The position numbers and the translations under genes are program-made. 64,000 nt of DNA from NCBI GenBank assembly GCA_002914845.1, contig JXTC01000122.1:1-64000 (forward strand). Reading direction: 5' to 3'. The notes below the pieces were generated by a model. It had not been told where the DNA came from and made no database searches. It saw only the letters and a list, made by a program, of their open reading frames with translations. The stretch is from Trema orientale. Lineage: Eukaryota; Streptophyta; Magnoliopsida; Rosales; Cannabaceae. Below are positions 43,442 through 55,744 of the stretch, piece by piece; the first letter of the stretch is position 1; each line of letters opens with the position of its first letter.

Positions 43442-45160
43442 TTTTTTTTTTTTTTTTTTTTTTTTATAAACCTCGACGGAACAAGAGAAACTGAAATAAA
43501 CTAGAAAGAAGAAGAAGAGATACCTAGTCAGAGGGGGATATGAACCTGACCTCTCAAGGACTGAAAACAGGAACAAAACCCAAAGAAAGCAGAAAAATTA
43601 GCGAAACATATAACTAGGCTTCGCAATACAATCATCATAAACAAAGGAAGAAATAAAAAAAGGAGTGATCCACCACCAGGTAGGATAGATTATAGAAGGT
43701 GCTCGAGAAGCCAAAGAATCAGCAACGCGATTACCCTCATATAAATATGTGTCACGACGAGATCCATATGAGAAATGTACCCCAAGACCCTAGATCAAGC
43801 TGATCTCCAATGAAAAGGAACTTTTAAAGAAAGAGACAACAATATAGAAACCACATAAACGGAATCACTCTCTAACCAGAGACACTTCCAACCATATTTC
43901 CAGGCAAAGTCAATCGCATGAATCGCTGCTGCCAACTTATCCTCGAAAGCATAATCTACTCCTAGAAGAATAGAGAAACAACCACGAATAAACCCACGAT
44001 ATGTCCTAAACACCCCTGAGCATCCAGAAAGACCCGGAGCGCCAAAAGTAGAACCATCAGTGTTGACCTTAATCCAGGAATAGGGAGGAAGCCTCCAGAC
44101 AACTTCAGTAATATTAGGCACCTTCCGGAGCTTACTCTTAATACGAAGCTCCCCCAAAATCATAAGCTCTGTCACAGAATTAAAAATATTATCTAAATCA
44201 GAGACTCAACCTCTCTAATAAAGCGCCATAAGAGTACCAATGCAGAATTAATAGAAGGCTTTTTTTTTCCTCGAAAAGAGCCAAATTTTGAAAATGCCAA
44301 ATAATTTAAAAAATAGAAGTCAGACTAACCTTCCAGAAAGAACCAAGTTGTTGACTCAAAGAACAAGAATGAGCTTTATCCCAAAGATCTCCCTCTAGAA
44401 AAATAGGAGTACGGAAGATGGATGACAAAGCTGACAAAAGCTACTGGAAAAAAGGAGGAACAAATATGACAAATCTTTTATGGAAGAGCGACAAAAGAAA
44501 CAATAAGATGGGAGGTTAAAACCCTGTCTCATCAATGAAGCCGCAGTAGAAAAATGATCATAAAGAGTTCTCCAAAGTAAAACCGATCTCGAAGGAGGAA
44601 TAAAAGAGGACGAAATCTAATTTTCCCAAGAACAATCATTTGTAGAACCAGAAATAAAGACATATGCATCGAAACAGGTAACCAAACCATCTAGAAAACC
44701 CATCCAAAACAGGATATCCAGACTATCTAAACGCACAACTGACTCAATTGTAACTATAATATCCGAAAAACAAACTTTAAAAGTAGAGGAGAGGGACCAA
44801 CCTGAGTCTGTTAGAAGATCACCAACTACACTCTCCAAAGGAGGATCGAGAACCATGGGAGAAGAAATTAAGTCAATCAACGGGGAACCTAATCAATTAT
44901 CAGTCCAAAACTTGACCAAGAAATGCCTACCAACCAACCAACGAGACTCTTCACGCAAGTCCTTACACATAGGGTGAAGTCCAGTCCAAATAGAAGATTT
45001 AATCTGATATCGAAAATCACCATTGTCTTTAAAAAAACGAGCACGGAGATAGATAAATAAATCAGAATTAATAGTCATCATTCTCCAAGAGAACTTTTTA
45101 AGTAGGGCTTTGTTAAGCAGAAATAAATCACGAAGTCCTAAACCGCCCTCCTCTTTAGTC
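43442..45160 (-). mobile_element. 5'-truncated L1-type LINE (1.7 kb)
   Basis: The insertion is bounded by a 14-bp target-site duplication CTAAAAGTAAGG(A/G)C (43428-43441 and 45161-45174, one mismatch). A T run at its left end is the poly(A) tail of a minus-strand element. Only the 3' part of ORF2 remains: the region before the zinc-binding domain (about 45081-44617), a zf-RVT-like segment (about 44560-44370) and an RNase H domain (44175-43690). Severe 5' truncation with a long target-site duplication is typical of target-primed reverse transcription. Confidence 0.9.
43690..44175 (-). pseudogene. LINE RNase H domain (RVT_3 type)
   Basis: The frame from 44175 reads WIKVNTDGSTFGAPGLSGCSG...FEDKLAAAIHAIDFAW...LWLESDS. 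This has the conserved D (NTDGS), E (in EDKLAA) and D (ESDS) of type-I RNase H. The C-terminal motif (THIY...NRVADSLASRA) follows in another frame after a stop at 43795. The enzyme would degrade the RNA strand of the RNA/DNA hybrid during retrotransposition. This copy is inactive. Confidence 0.8.
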
Positions 45161-45343
45161 CTAAAAGTAAGGGCATTTTTGTCAACTGAATATCTTTTCC
45201 ATTCTATTCTAAGACTATTTCAAGTTTCAACCAAACAATGGATTATTATTGCTATTTCTTTTCTAATTCTATTCCATTACGATTTTTATTACCATTTTAA
45301 TTCTATTCCATGAACCAGACACAAAAAGAACATATTGCACTTA

Positions 45344-46841
45344 GGTAGCATTTGGATGCAAAGCAAAAATGGAATAGGCATGGTAATGAGAATAGGAATG
45401 GAATAAGAGTAGGAATGGAATGGAAAGATAATTTATTCATTTGTTTGGTTGAAATTTTAGAATCAGTGTCTGAATCAAGATTATTATGTTTGGTTTATGG
45501 TGAAATGGAATGTAATTAACAGTTTGTAGACAAAATTACCCTTGTTCTTTGAAAATTAAAAATAATATTTAAATAATTATAAACGCCATCTTCTTCTTTT
45601 TTTTTTTTTCTTTTTGACATTTATAAACATTGTTTCATAATCTTAATAAATCACGCTTATTCATTGAAAACTAAAAATATTACTTGAACAAATATAAACA
45701 CTTATTTCATAATCTTAGATATCGATATATTTATGAGATATATTGAGTGTACCTTTCGTTAAAGGTACATATAATTTCCCATAAAGCTTAAGTAAAATTT
45801 TACTCCAAATAAAAAAATATATATGAAGTTAAACTAATTATCTTTATTAACCTGAAAATTCTATAAACAAATTCCTCTTCCCATAAAAAAAAAAAAACAA
45901 AAAACAAAAATAAGCCAAATCTCCATCTGTAAGGAATAAATTAGGTGAATACCACTTTTTTTTCCTCATTAATTAAATCTACCACTATACCACTTTTTTA
46001 AATGAATTCTTGATGAATTCTTGACGAATTCTTGACAGATTCTTGACGTCAGTAGTAATCTTGACAGATTCTTGATGGATTCTTGACGGATTCTTGATGA
46101 ATTCTTGACAGATTTTTGACTAATTCCCTCCTAAAAGTGGTAGAATCTAATAGTGGTAGTAAATTTAGTTAAACATTTGAAAAAAGTGATAATTATCTAC
46201 TTAACCCGTCTGTAAGCTCCAAAACAACAAAGCCCAAAACATCTAAGCCAAATTGAAAAAAAAAAATAGAAAATAAGTCAGTGGCCAAAATCTATGAGGA
46301 GTAAAAGGATCAAATAGGCAATGCTTATTTTTTTGGCGACCAAACTCGCTGATTTCTTGTCGTCATTGAGGAGGTGGAATAGAGATTCTAGAGTGTTCTC
46401 GAACTAAACCATGCTGATTTGTAATTTGGTGAAAAAGTCCCAAAAAGAAGACAAACAAAAGCAGGTCCTGGCCCTCCTGGGTGAGAGAGAAATATGGCGT
46501 TAGATTGGTATAGGACCCCATATCCAAGAAGCAAATCAAGTCTTTGAGGCGTTAAGCGGTGGAGAAGAGGAGCAGCAGCTACAACGGGACTGGGACTACA
46601 ACTGGCAGATTGGAGGAGGAGGATAATGAAGAGGGTGGTAATTTAGGGCAGTAATAATTTTGGATAGAATGGAATAGCCTTTCCACCCATTTCATTTAGG
46701 AATTATTATTCATATAAGTAATTCACTATTATTTTTGGAATGGCCTTTTAAGTATTAAAAATCAAACCAAATAATGGAATGGACTCTCTTTAGGAATGAG
46801 AATTCCACTCTAGAGTCCATTCACCCTAACCAAATACTACC
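45344..46841. mobile_element. PIF/Harbinger-like non-autonomous element (1.5 kb)
   Basis: The ends are GGTAGCATTTGG and CCAAATACTACC (imperfect inverted repeat), flanked by TTA on both sides (45341-45343 and 46842-46844). A 3-bp TTA duplication is the signature of PIF/Harbinger. The arms are rich in GGAATGGAAT motifs. The interior holds an 11-bp minisatellite (46003-46121) and a GC-richer stretch at about 46330-46630 that could be captured host sequence. No transposase is visible. Confidence 0.7.
46003..46121. repeat. minisatellite, 11-bp units (GAATTCTTGAC)
   Basis: About ten units of GAATTCTTGAC/T with variants AGATTCTTGAC and GGATTCTTGAT, interrupted once by a TGACGTCAGTAG-like spacer near 46045. 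Confidence 0.9.
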
Positions 46842-46844
46842 TTA

Positions 46845-47314
46845 TTGCCTAGCACAATTCATGTACAATATTCTCTGTTGCACACCTACTAAGACCATAC
46901 TTTTATAAAGCAGAAAACAATCAAACAGAGAAGCATCAGATTTCTCAACTAAGTTCAATATCTTATATTTTGTTAAACAAACCTAAAATTAAAGAAAAGA
47001 AACTAAAATAAAATCAAGTACAACCCGCAAGCAAAACAAAAATTACAAGAGTATCTACAAGGTCAATATTGAAACCATCTCATTGAATAATATCACCATA
47101 GACACCAAGATTATGACTCAAAATATAGTATAAGGCAAGGAAGCTCATGAACCTAAATTGACTCCAACTAGGCAGAGATACCTACACAACACCTTTTTTG
47201 TCATTCACTAAGAATTAAGGGGGTTAAATGAGTTGTATTTGCACCCCAAAATTATCTGAAAACATCTCTTAATTAAATTCAATCGACCAAAAAATATTCT
47301 TTATTTACCGTGAT
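46845..47314. other. intergenic sequence, no gene seen
   Basis: Unique-looking AT-rich sequence between two transposons. No open frame with a domain, no RNA gene. Confidence 0.5.
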
Positions 47315-47421
47315 TATATTGCCAGGGTTGTCTCAATATGAGTTGAGGCCCTAGGCAAAACTTGTCATGGGACTTTTTTTTTATTCTAAAAAGTGGCCTT
47401 ATAATTTTAATTTTAATTTTT

Positions 47422-47846
47422 CTACTTAAAATCTATTCTTCTAGTTTTTTGAGATGCAAAATTATTAATTAATTCTTTGTATTCAAGATTGGCTAATATA
47501 TCTTGTTCTATAGATAATACAGCTAAGTCATTCAATCTTTCTTGTGACATTATAGATCTAAGGTAAGAATTCAGTAATTTTAATTTAGAAAAGCTCCTTT
47601 TTGCAGAAGCAATTATTATTGGAATAGTTAATAATATTCTATAAGCAATAAAAGTATTTGGTAAAGAATCTACTTTTCTTATATAATCGTGTGTTTTAAT
47701 TGGGTTAATTTTTTTTGTTTGAAAAATTTCTCTTAATACTCTTAATTCAGAAAATAAATCTAAATTGTCAATATCATGGTCAGTTGATCTTTTTTTGCAC
47801 CTTAAAAATGTTGATAAAATTTGATTGAGATTCTGATAAAACCAGA
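47422..47846 (-). pseudogene. hAT transposase C-terminal dimerisation domain fragment
   Basis: A frame open from about 47846 down to a TAG at 47424-47422, without an ATG. It reads WFYQNLNQILSTF, DNLDLFSELRVLREIF, FIAYRILLTIPIIIASAKRSFSKLKLLNSYLRS and MSQERLNDLAVLSIE. This is the hAT family dimerisation region (canonical TIPVTVASAERSFSKLKLIK...MSQERLNGLALLSIE). The N-terminal zinc finger and the catalytic DDE part are missing. The frame has survived without stops, but the fragment could not transpose on its own. Confidence 0.9.
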
Positions 47847-48194
47847 GAATGAGAGAGTCAGAGAGATGAATGATAAAAAGGGAGCTTTTTTTTTTCTTTG
47901 TCGCTGCGTAATACAGGGAGTTTGAATATTAGAATGTAATAGTTTGGCTTGCCACACTTACCCTCATTTTTTGTGAGTGTTATATGGGATGTAAGTTTTT
48001 TTTCTTTTTTCTTAAAGTATGGGTTGTAAGGTTATATGCTATTAAGACTTTTTTTTTTTTTTTAGGTTGGCTATCATGAAATATTAAATATGGCCAACAA
48101 GACATAAGTTGTGAGTGATATAGCCTTCAAAAAAAAATGTGAGTGTTATATGTGGCCGAAACTTAATAGTTAAGTTGTCTTTTATTAATTTTTT

Positions 48195-48626
48195 TTAAGG
48201 AAAAATCCCATTAAATAGAAATATCTTTGCCACTAACGTAGCAATACAGCTAGGAATAACATCATAACACAATACACTTTGATTCATATTAAAAGACATT
48301 TTAGCAAATAAGTGGGCAGCTTTGTTTTTCTCTCTGGGAACAAACTTGCAGGAACCACTACCTCCTTCACCCAAAAGGGAAACAATATCCCAAACAACTA
48401 AATCATTTGAAGACAAACTGACACCCATATGTATAGCAAGGATAACATTGTAGCAATCAGATTCTACAGTATTAACTTGGACTCCATTATCTTTAGCAAA
48501 CAATAGCCTTTCACGAATAGCAATCATCTCTGTGGTTAAAGGGTCGAAATACCCAGGGAACACCTTAGATTGAGCGCAAACCACTTCCCCACGACAATTC
48601 CAGATAATAGCTCCATGCTCACACAT
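48195..48626 (-). pseudogene. LINE ORF2 RNase H domain, C-terminal part
   Basis: MCEHGAIIWNCRGEVVCAQSK...LTTEMIAIRERLLFAKDNG...VESDCYNVI...KFVPREKNKAAHLFAK is the plant LINE RNase H (RVT_3) signature. The catalytic D-bearing segment (KLNVD) lies at about 50325-50300. It is separated from this part by the solo LTR at 48655-50293, which inserted right inside the domain. Confidence 0.85.
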
Positions 48627-48654
48627 CCTCGGCCTTCATGTATAGCGGCAGCTG

Positions 48655-50293
48655 CTGGTATTCATTGGAATAAATTTCTGGAAAATATTTTCGTAAAATC
48701 ATTTTTAAGAATACTATAGTTTTGTAAATTCTAGAAACACAGTGAAATTGGCCGTTTAAAATTTTTCTTTTACAAAACGTTTTGGATCGTGATCTAATAT
48801 AGATTAACTCTAGATCTACACAAGAACAATACCTGGATTCACTCCATAACCTTCTCATTTTTTCGTCTATTCTCAAAAGCCGTTTAATTGATCTGATGTG
48901 TGGTCACCTTCTTGATTCCCAACAAAGAGATCTGTAGATGAACAAGAAGACAATCTCCTTGAACTGATTTCTCCAAGATGGCCGAAACACCAAGGATGGT
49001 GAATTCCTAGGGTTGGCCGATTTTCTCTGCTCTTTCTCTCTCTGTTATGCATGTAACATCTCCTCTTAGAGGTGTTTTTACGTATCGTTCATTAAACTGG
49101 CTATTAGAGAACTTTTCTTTTAACTATAGAGAGATTAGTAAACTCTACTAGGCTTGTTGGGCTCAACTGATCATCAAATAACTATTGGGCTTTAATTTGA
49201 GTTAGACAGGGGACCAGATGGATCCATAAAGCCTAAACTCTAATGGACTATAAACCCAAAATCATAATTAACTCATAATTATGATGGGGCCTTGTCCACT
49301 AATATTAGAACACACCACTATAGGCCTAATATTGAACTCTTGGACTAAATGTCATTTATTTTTTGTGAAGCTTATTAATAACTCATTATTATCTCGATCT
49401 ATTTAGTATATATTATACTTGTAGATGTACCTCCAATGCAATACCGTACTAATAGGATGAAATTACCGTATTACACCTCTAGTACATATTTACCTTTGAG
49501 TTGCTTTTTTCATCTAATGGATAATAGTTAACTACGGTGTTTGTATATGCTTATACCAATATAGTAAAATTCACATAGCCAATATCGAGGCCTTGGTTTA
49601 TATTATCCAAGTACTTGAAAAGACTCAAAGTGACATTATATGTATGGCATCCATTATGAAGAAGGTTCTACATATTTCATATTCCTTATCTTCCAAGATA
49701 CTGGAGTTCGAACCATGAATCGGAACTAGTCTTATAGTAACTCAAAAAGACAAAACACATGAAAGTAAGTTCGTTAATCAATAGGATTAAGGTTTTTCTA
49801 CAATAGTACTAGATTAATGAAATTAGAAATTTGAGTTACGGCACTTAACCTCAAATTCTAATTTATTTGATTTTATTCGATACTGTTATAACTTTCTTAT
49901 AACACACTAGTATTTCTATCCGAAGACTCACTTCGATAATTGAAGACTTCGTTAATCAAATAGACAATACTACATTCTACGGTATAGTAAAGTATTCTAT
50001 CTTCAATATGCAGAGTACGAATAATTTAATTTAGACTTAGTGAAATAAAGAATATAATGTCTTCCACATATGAACTCATCATATGAATAATTTTTTATTA
50101 CTCATTACATGTTTCAGAATCTTTTAGATGTTTACATAAGATAAACATAAACATCACATATATATTAATGGGACATAAATGAAATAGAAATTCATGCCAT
50201 GGAATTTATTAACATTAAATAGATAACAAATAATCCGATAAACATTTTATAATGTCAAAATAATAAACTGCTTTATAGGACATTATTCCAACA
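48655..50293 (-). mobile_element. solo LTR (Copia-like), minus orientation, inside the LINE RNase H domain
   Basis: The right end, read on the minus strand, starts TGTTGGAATAATGTCCTATA, a familiar plant Copia-type LTR start. It runs leftwards through GGGCCTTGTCC-like and TCGGCCAACCCTAGG-like motifs and a TATA-like AAAACACCTC region. No gag-pol lies inside, so it is a solo LTR. The left boundary is approximate because no clean target-site duplication was found. Confidence 0.75.
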
Positions 50294-50309
50294 AAATCCA
50301 CATTTAACT

Positions 50310-52575
50310 TTAGAGCACCATTCTCAGGGCAGCTCTAAGACTTGCAGCGGGCACGTCTTTTGGTCAGAGGTACATCAGTGCATTACTTCGCTTCCTGAAA
50401 TTCAAAGATGTATTGACCAGAGTCTTCAAAAAGGACTTTAGCATCTCGGGGAGAGGACCCATGTGTCATCTTATTTTGCCAGAGATTCTAAAGTACAATA
50501 CAAAAGACTTCAAACTCTTCCAACGCAAGCACTGAAAACACCGCAACAAGAAACTATCAATCGGGAGGTGGCAGAGACCTTGTATCAGCAAAGACCATGG
50601 GTTATTCTCCCATACTTGGATCACAACACTACAATGGAGTAGGGCATGCGTAATATCTTCTTCCCCATCATAACAACACTCACAATGTCGAGGACAATGA
50701 ATTCCTCGTTTAACCAAGTTTGTCATAGTAGGTAGAATATTATAAAAGGTTCGCCAAATGAAGATTTTGATCTTCATTGGAAGATTAAGGTTCTAGAGTG
50801 CACTCTACCATTTTTTAATCTCCATATCCAGTCGACAGACTAGCATCCTATTTAGTCATCATAGCAAGACAAAACCCTGACTTAACTTTTTAGGTCCTCT
50901 ACGATCATAATGCTACATCAAGGAATCTACTCGGCTAGATATGCTCAGGGGAATCCTTTTGGATATAAGCATAATCAATCTCCCAGGACAACTAGTTTAT
51001 TAACTCAACATTCCTTCACTGAGGGTTATCTACGAGAAGATCGGCTACCTTCCAACTATTTGCCCCCTAGTGGTCGGAGTAATAGGCTCGAATGAGACTG
51101 GTCTTGGTAGCCAAGGATCGTTCCAAATTCTGATCGCAATACCATCCCCAATACACCACCGAAGGCCCGGAACAAGTACCTCTCTACCCCAAAGCAAACT
51201 ACGCTAGATATATGATGGTTTACTTCCAAGGGTTGCATCGAGATAAGAGCAACTAGAGAAGTACTTAGACTTCAAAACACGAGCCATTAAGGATGTTGGA
51301 GATTGTAGAATTCACCACCCCTGTTTGGCCAAAAGTGCCTTGTTAAAAGCTTCTAAATCTTTAAAACCTATACCCTCGGCTCACTTTGGAAGGCATAAAA
51401 GTCTCCCACTTCTGACAATGAACTGGTCTTTTGCTATCAGAACCACCCCACTAAAATTTGGACACCATACCTTGAAGATCTTGACAAAGTGACAAAAGGA
51501 GCTTGAACACACCTATAGTATAATTGGGAATAGACATGGCTATAGCTTTAATCAAGATCTCCTTCCCACCGTTTGACAAAGATTGCTTTTTCTTTTCCCC
51601 CCACATGGACGGTAACCCCAGATATTTAGAGTGTGAATTACACGTCCCAAGACAAAACGTTCCTTGAATAGAATCCTTGACCTTTGTGGTAACATTTGGA
51701 CTAAAGGTGATGGATAAATTAGACATATTAACGCATTGACCAAAAACTTGCTAATAGTCATGAAGAATAGTCTTGATAGTTCCGCATTCTACTATATTGG
51801 CGTTACAGGAAAAAAGACTATCATCATTAAAGAAAAAGTGATTTATTTAGGGATAGCTCTGCACACAAAAGAAGCCGATCAGTCTACCATTATGCTCTGT
51901 ATCCAACAAAAAGGATAAGAAACCTTTAGCACACAGTAAGAAGAGATAAGGCGATAGAGGATACCATTGACGTAACCCCCATTGAGAGACAACTTCCCCC
52001 TGAGGGTTCCATTAATGATAAAGGAGAACTTTGGTTTTGATATGCATTTCCCCACCAGATCTCTCCACCGATTAGAGAAACCCAATTTCTCCATCACACC
52101 ATCTAGATAGGATTATTCCACATAATTATAAGCCTTACTCATATCTAATTTTAGACTCATCCACCTTCTTGTTCCATCATTTCATTTTTTCATAGAATGC
52201 AACATTTCAAAAGTAATATTGAGATTATCTAAAATCAACCTTCCTGGCACAAAAGCACTTTGCAACTCCACTATCACTAAGTGGATAATAGATTTCAGCC
52301 GACTGGCCTTAGCTTTGGTAATAATCTTGTAGACCACATTGCACAGGCTGATCGGGCAAAAATTTGATACTTTTTTTTTAGGAGGGGACCTTTGGAATTA
52401 AAACCACATGAGTTCTATTCAAATTATCCATTGGGGTTGACTCATTAAGAATGCCGAAAACCTTTGGTAAAAAATAGCGTGGAACCCACCTAGGCCAGGC
52501 ACCTTTGTTGGACCCATACTAAAAGGAGCATCTTTAATATTTTCTTCCTTAAAGGGTTCTATCAAACGATGGTTC
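50310..52575 (-). pseudogene. LINE ORF2: reverse transcriptase and zf-RVT regions
   Basis: On the minus strand, MNHRLIEPFKEENIKDAPFS and the PGLGGFHAIFYQ stretch (about 52575-52470) open the reverse transcriptase. Then come KPKFSFIINGTLRGKL (about 52040), MSNLSITFSPNV...KYLGLPSMWG (51726-51600) and KEILIKAIAMSIPNY. The zinc-binding segment is MKIKIFIWRTFYNILPTMTNLVKRGIHCPRHCECC...DITHALLHC (50777-50600). KLNVD near 50315 begins RNase H. Frames change several times. Confidence 0.85.
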
Positions 52576-52580
52576 ATTTC

Positions 52581-54370
52581 TGTTAGAATATTTGCCCTAA
52601 AAAGCAGATTTCTAATTTTACCCTTTTAGTGTAAACAACTTTCTCTTATATGCAATTATGATATTTGCTAGATTAAACTATCTCACTTGAATAGTTTATT
52701 TATCTGAAAAAGATTCAATGACTTTATTTATGTATAAAGAAACAAACATAATTAAGTGTTAATTATGGGGAGACTTGTTTCTTTATCTAAGTCTAACTTA
52801 ACTAGTTCACAATCTGTAAATAAAGATGGAATACTTTATTTACTAAATATTGTAGTGTTTGTCTATCTCAACAGGATTGATGTGTCTCAAATCATTGAAG
52901 TGTCTGAATTCTGATAGAAACACTAATACAACATAAATAAGTTATGTATATTGAACAGGACTAGGTAATATAAAGAATTGGAGTGTCGTAACTCAATTCT
53001 TATATTACCACAAACTAGCTCTTAGCATATAGATCTTAATCCTTGATATTTGACTGGACTTGCTTTCATAGGTTGTAGCCTTTTGATTTGTTAAAAGACT
53101 AGCCTCAGTGAAATCAGAGGCGAACTCTAGTATATTGGAGGTTATGGCTTATGAATTGATGGGAACACCAAATAGTTAAGGACACTATACATTAGTGCCA
53201 CTTTAAGGTCTTTCAAGATTCATGGAATAATTAAATCTAAGATCTTAATATTCACTTTGTGAATTGGTTGATAATTTTGTCTAAATAGCTATTGAGAACA
53301 AAATTATTCTTTGATAGAAAGATGGTAACTTAAAGGTAAATATGTGTTGGAGGGGTATTACGTAATTTTACATATCCAACTATGGCATTGTATAGAGATT
53401 CTATATGTGGTATAGAATATGCTAGATGGATTAGTTAATCAAGGCTAGTTGATTAAATCTCTATAAAAGGCATAACATTTAATCTAAGAGTGCAATATTG
53501 GGCCTTTAGTAGAATGTCCTCTTTACTAATAGTATTTATATAAATACCATAATAAGAGTTATTATGTATTTATTATACTATTGGAGCTTAGATTATTTGG
53601 ATCCATTAGGTCCCTTGTCTAACTCAACAAAGCTCATTAATTGGTTGGTGATATTTGTGAAATTAGTTTCATGAAACTGTGTAAAATAATGATTCTATAC
53701 AAAAGTTGGTATTTTTATAAATAAGTTTCATGAGTTGGACATATTTATAAAAATACACCTAAAGTCCAAATTGGAGAACAAGCCCAATCCTAATTGAACT
53801 GGGACTAGCAATTTTGGGTCCCATATATAAGATATATAAGAGAAAAACTGCATAGAAACTCTAGGAGAGTCACACGAAAAACATAGAGAAAGAGAGAGAA
53901 TTCGGCCACCTTAGGCTAAGAGATGAGAGAAAAAGTTTCCTGCAATCTCAAAGTCTCATCTCACATCTCGGTATTTCAAAAGATCAAGAAGATGTTCTTG
54001 ATCATTCTCTAACAGAGGATTCAACTTAGTGCCCACTCGCCTCATCAACCAAGAGCAAGAGCATAGACAAGAAGATCTAGGATTGGAGATTTGATTACCA
54101 TTAACAAGGAGATCAAGAAGGAGCACACTATAAGAGGTAAATCCTAATCTCATCTCTAGAGTTTATGTATCTAGATTTGATTTATGTTATATATGATCCT
54201 GTATATGATATATGTATATTATATGGTTATGAAAACTATTTTTATGTAAAAATTTTAAAACCTAAATCCGCTAATTTTTCCGCTGCGTTCATGATGTGAT
54301 AATGTGTTTTTCCATATTTGCATGTATGTATAATTTTTTCTTAAGTGTTAGGTCAAAATACTATCAGTTT
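52581..54370 (+). mobile_element. solo LTR (Copia-like), plus orientation, inside the LINE reverse transcriptase
   Basis: Starts TGTTAGAATATTTGCCCTAA and lacks any gag-pol. It has a transcription-start-like zone (TATATAAGATATATAAGAG near 53825) and a leader with GAATTCGGCCACC, as in many plant Copia LTRs. It splits LINE ORF2 just upstream of the EMNHRL motif. The right end is uncertain by about 20 bp; no exact 5-bp duplication was seen. Opposite orientation to the LTR at 48655, so a separate event. Confidence 0.75.
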
Positions 54371-54379
54371 TATCATCTA

Positions 54380-55740
54380 CACACACAGATAAACCCCTAC
54401 TAGCTCTATTCAGATCCTCAATACTTGAAGTAGTGGTGGTAAAGATATTGCGAAAGTAATCTTCAACAGCTCTAGTAATGTCCTCAATTTTATCTCTCCA
54501 CCTTCCATCCTCATCCTCTAGTCCAAGGATAGTATTCTTTTTCCTCTGCTTAGAGACTTTCTTATGAAAAAACTTTGTATTTGTATCCCCAGTATTAAGC
54601 CACTAAACTCTATACATTTGTCTCCAATAGTACTCCTCCTCTAGTAATAAGCGATCAAGATCTTTATTAAGAGTCTGGTACCTTAAAACATTTTCCTTAA
54701 TTTGAACAGACGCAACAAGTACCTCAAGCTTTTTTCTGGTTGATATTAGTCTTTTTCTTAACTCTCTAATTTTACTTGAACTCCAATTCATAAGGTCATG
54801 CGCACACCCCTGTAACCCATTCAAAAAAGAAGTAATAGACCTATCAAAAGAGTGAGTAAACTAAGCCTCCAATGTTATTTCAGTACACCCAAGGTCCTTA
54901 AGCCACCAAGGTTCGAATCTGAAACCTCTCCCCCTACCCATACTCCTTGTTCTATTCGTAGTACCCTCTAAATTAAGTAAAACAACTCTATGATCAAATC
55001 CCCAAAACTCCAGATTTGTGATACTAGAGTTTGGAAATAGATTAATCAAGCAAAACAACTCTATGATCAAATCCCCAAAACTCCAAATTTGTGATACTAG
55101 AGTTTGGAAATAGATTAATCCATCTTCCATTTGCAATAGCTCTGTCAAGCCTTTCTTGGACATTTGCTAAAGCCTCTCTACCATTTTTCCACTTTTAACA
55201 CCTTATGAAAACGAACCATAGATGAGCCACTCTTGTCGGAGCCTCCCACTTTTTTGCTGAAACTAAGCATTGCATTAAAATCTCTAGCGCAACACCATAG
55301 GGCGTCAACCTATATGTAAAGGTATCCAAGGAGATCCTAAGTATGGTGACACCAACACGAATTAGGATTATTGTAGACTCCCATGAGCCTCTAAATTCTC
55401 CCATCTCGCATAGTAATCATACAGTCCACCTCGGTTTTAGAACAACTTCAAATATCAACTCTCCACTCTTCATCCCACATTAGCAACATACCACCACTTC
55501 TTCCCTCACAGTCAACATGAGTACCATTTGTGAAGCCTAGATTTGTCTTTATAGCAATAGCTTTGGAGCCCCAAAGCTTTGTTTCCTTCAAGAATAAGAG
55601 CATTAATGAGGTAAACATCTATGTATTAAATCACGTAGCTTATAGAATGCTCTAGGGTTCCCTAAACCCCGGGCATTCTAAACTAAGGTATTCACAGTGC
55701 TCGATGAGGCGGTAGAGCAACTTCCACCAGAATAGTAATA
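54380..55740 (-). pseudogene. LINE ORF2: endonuclease region
   Basis: The minus strand carries pieces of the apurinic-like endonuclease (EEP fold) and linker: MLLMWDEEWRVDI-like near 55480-55440, MGEFRGSWES...(55404), FPNSSITNLEFWGFDHRVVLLNLEG (about 55060-54960), RFEPWWLKDLGCTEI (about 54900) and the linker helices LMNWSSSKIRELRKRLISTRKKLE (54824-54700). A short segment (NSSITNLEFWGFDHR) is present twice in tandem near 54960-55100. Multiple stops. Confidence 0.75.
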
Positions 55741-55744
55741 TTTG

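Larger units (their letters stand above)
43200..45325. mobile_element. MITE-like element split by a LINE
   Basis: The left part (43200-43441: CATATTTGGTTC, GGAATGGAAATGTGATTCC) and right part (45161-45325: ATTCTATTCCATTACG, CCATGAACCAGACA) have opposite-oriented GGAATG-type motifs and imperfectly inverted ends. They belong with the elements at 32967 and 45344. A LINE (43442-45160) sits between them. Outer limits are approximate. Confidence 0.55.

Noticed and set aside
46003-46121. CRISPR-like array
   Set aside because: The 11-bp units are contiguous with no spacers, in plant DNA inside a transposon; it is a minisatellite.
48195-52097. Separate host genes with RNase H and reverse-transcriptase-like domains
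   Set aside because: Order, strand, flanking 13-bp duplication and DUF4283 ORF1 show that they are parts of one LINE.
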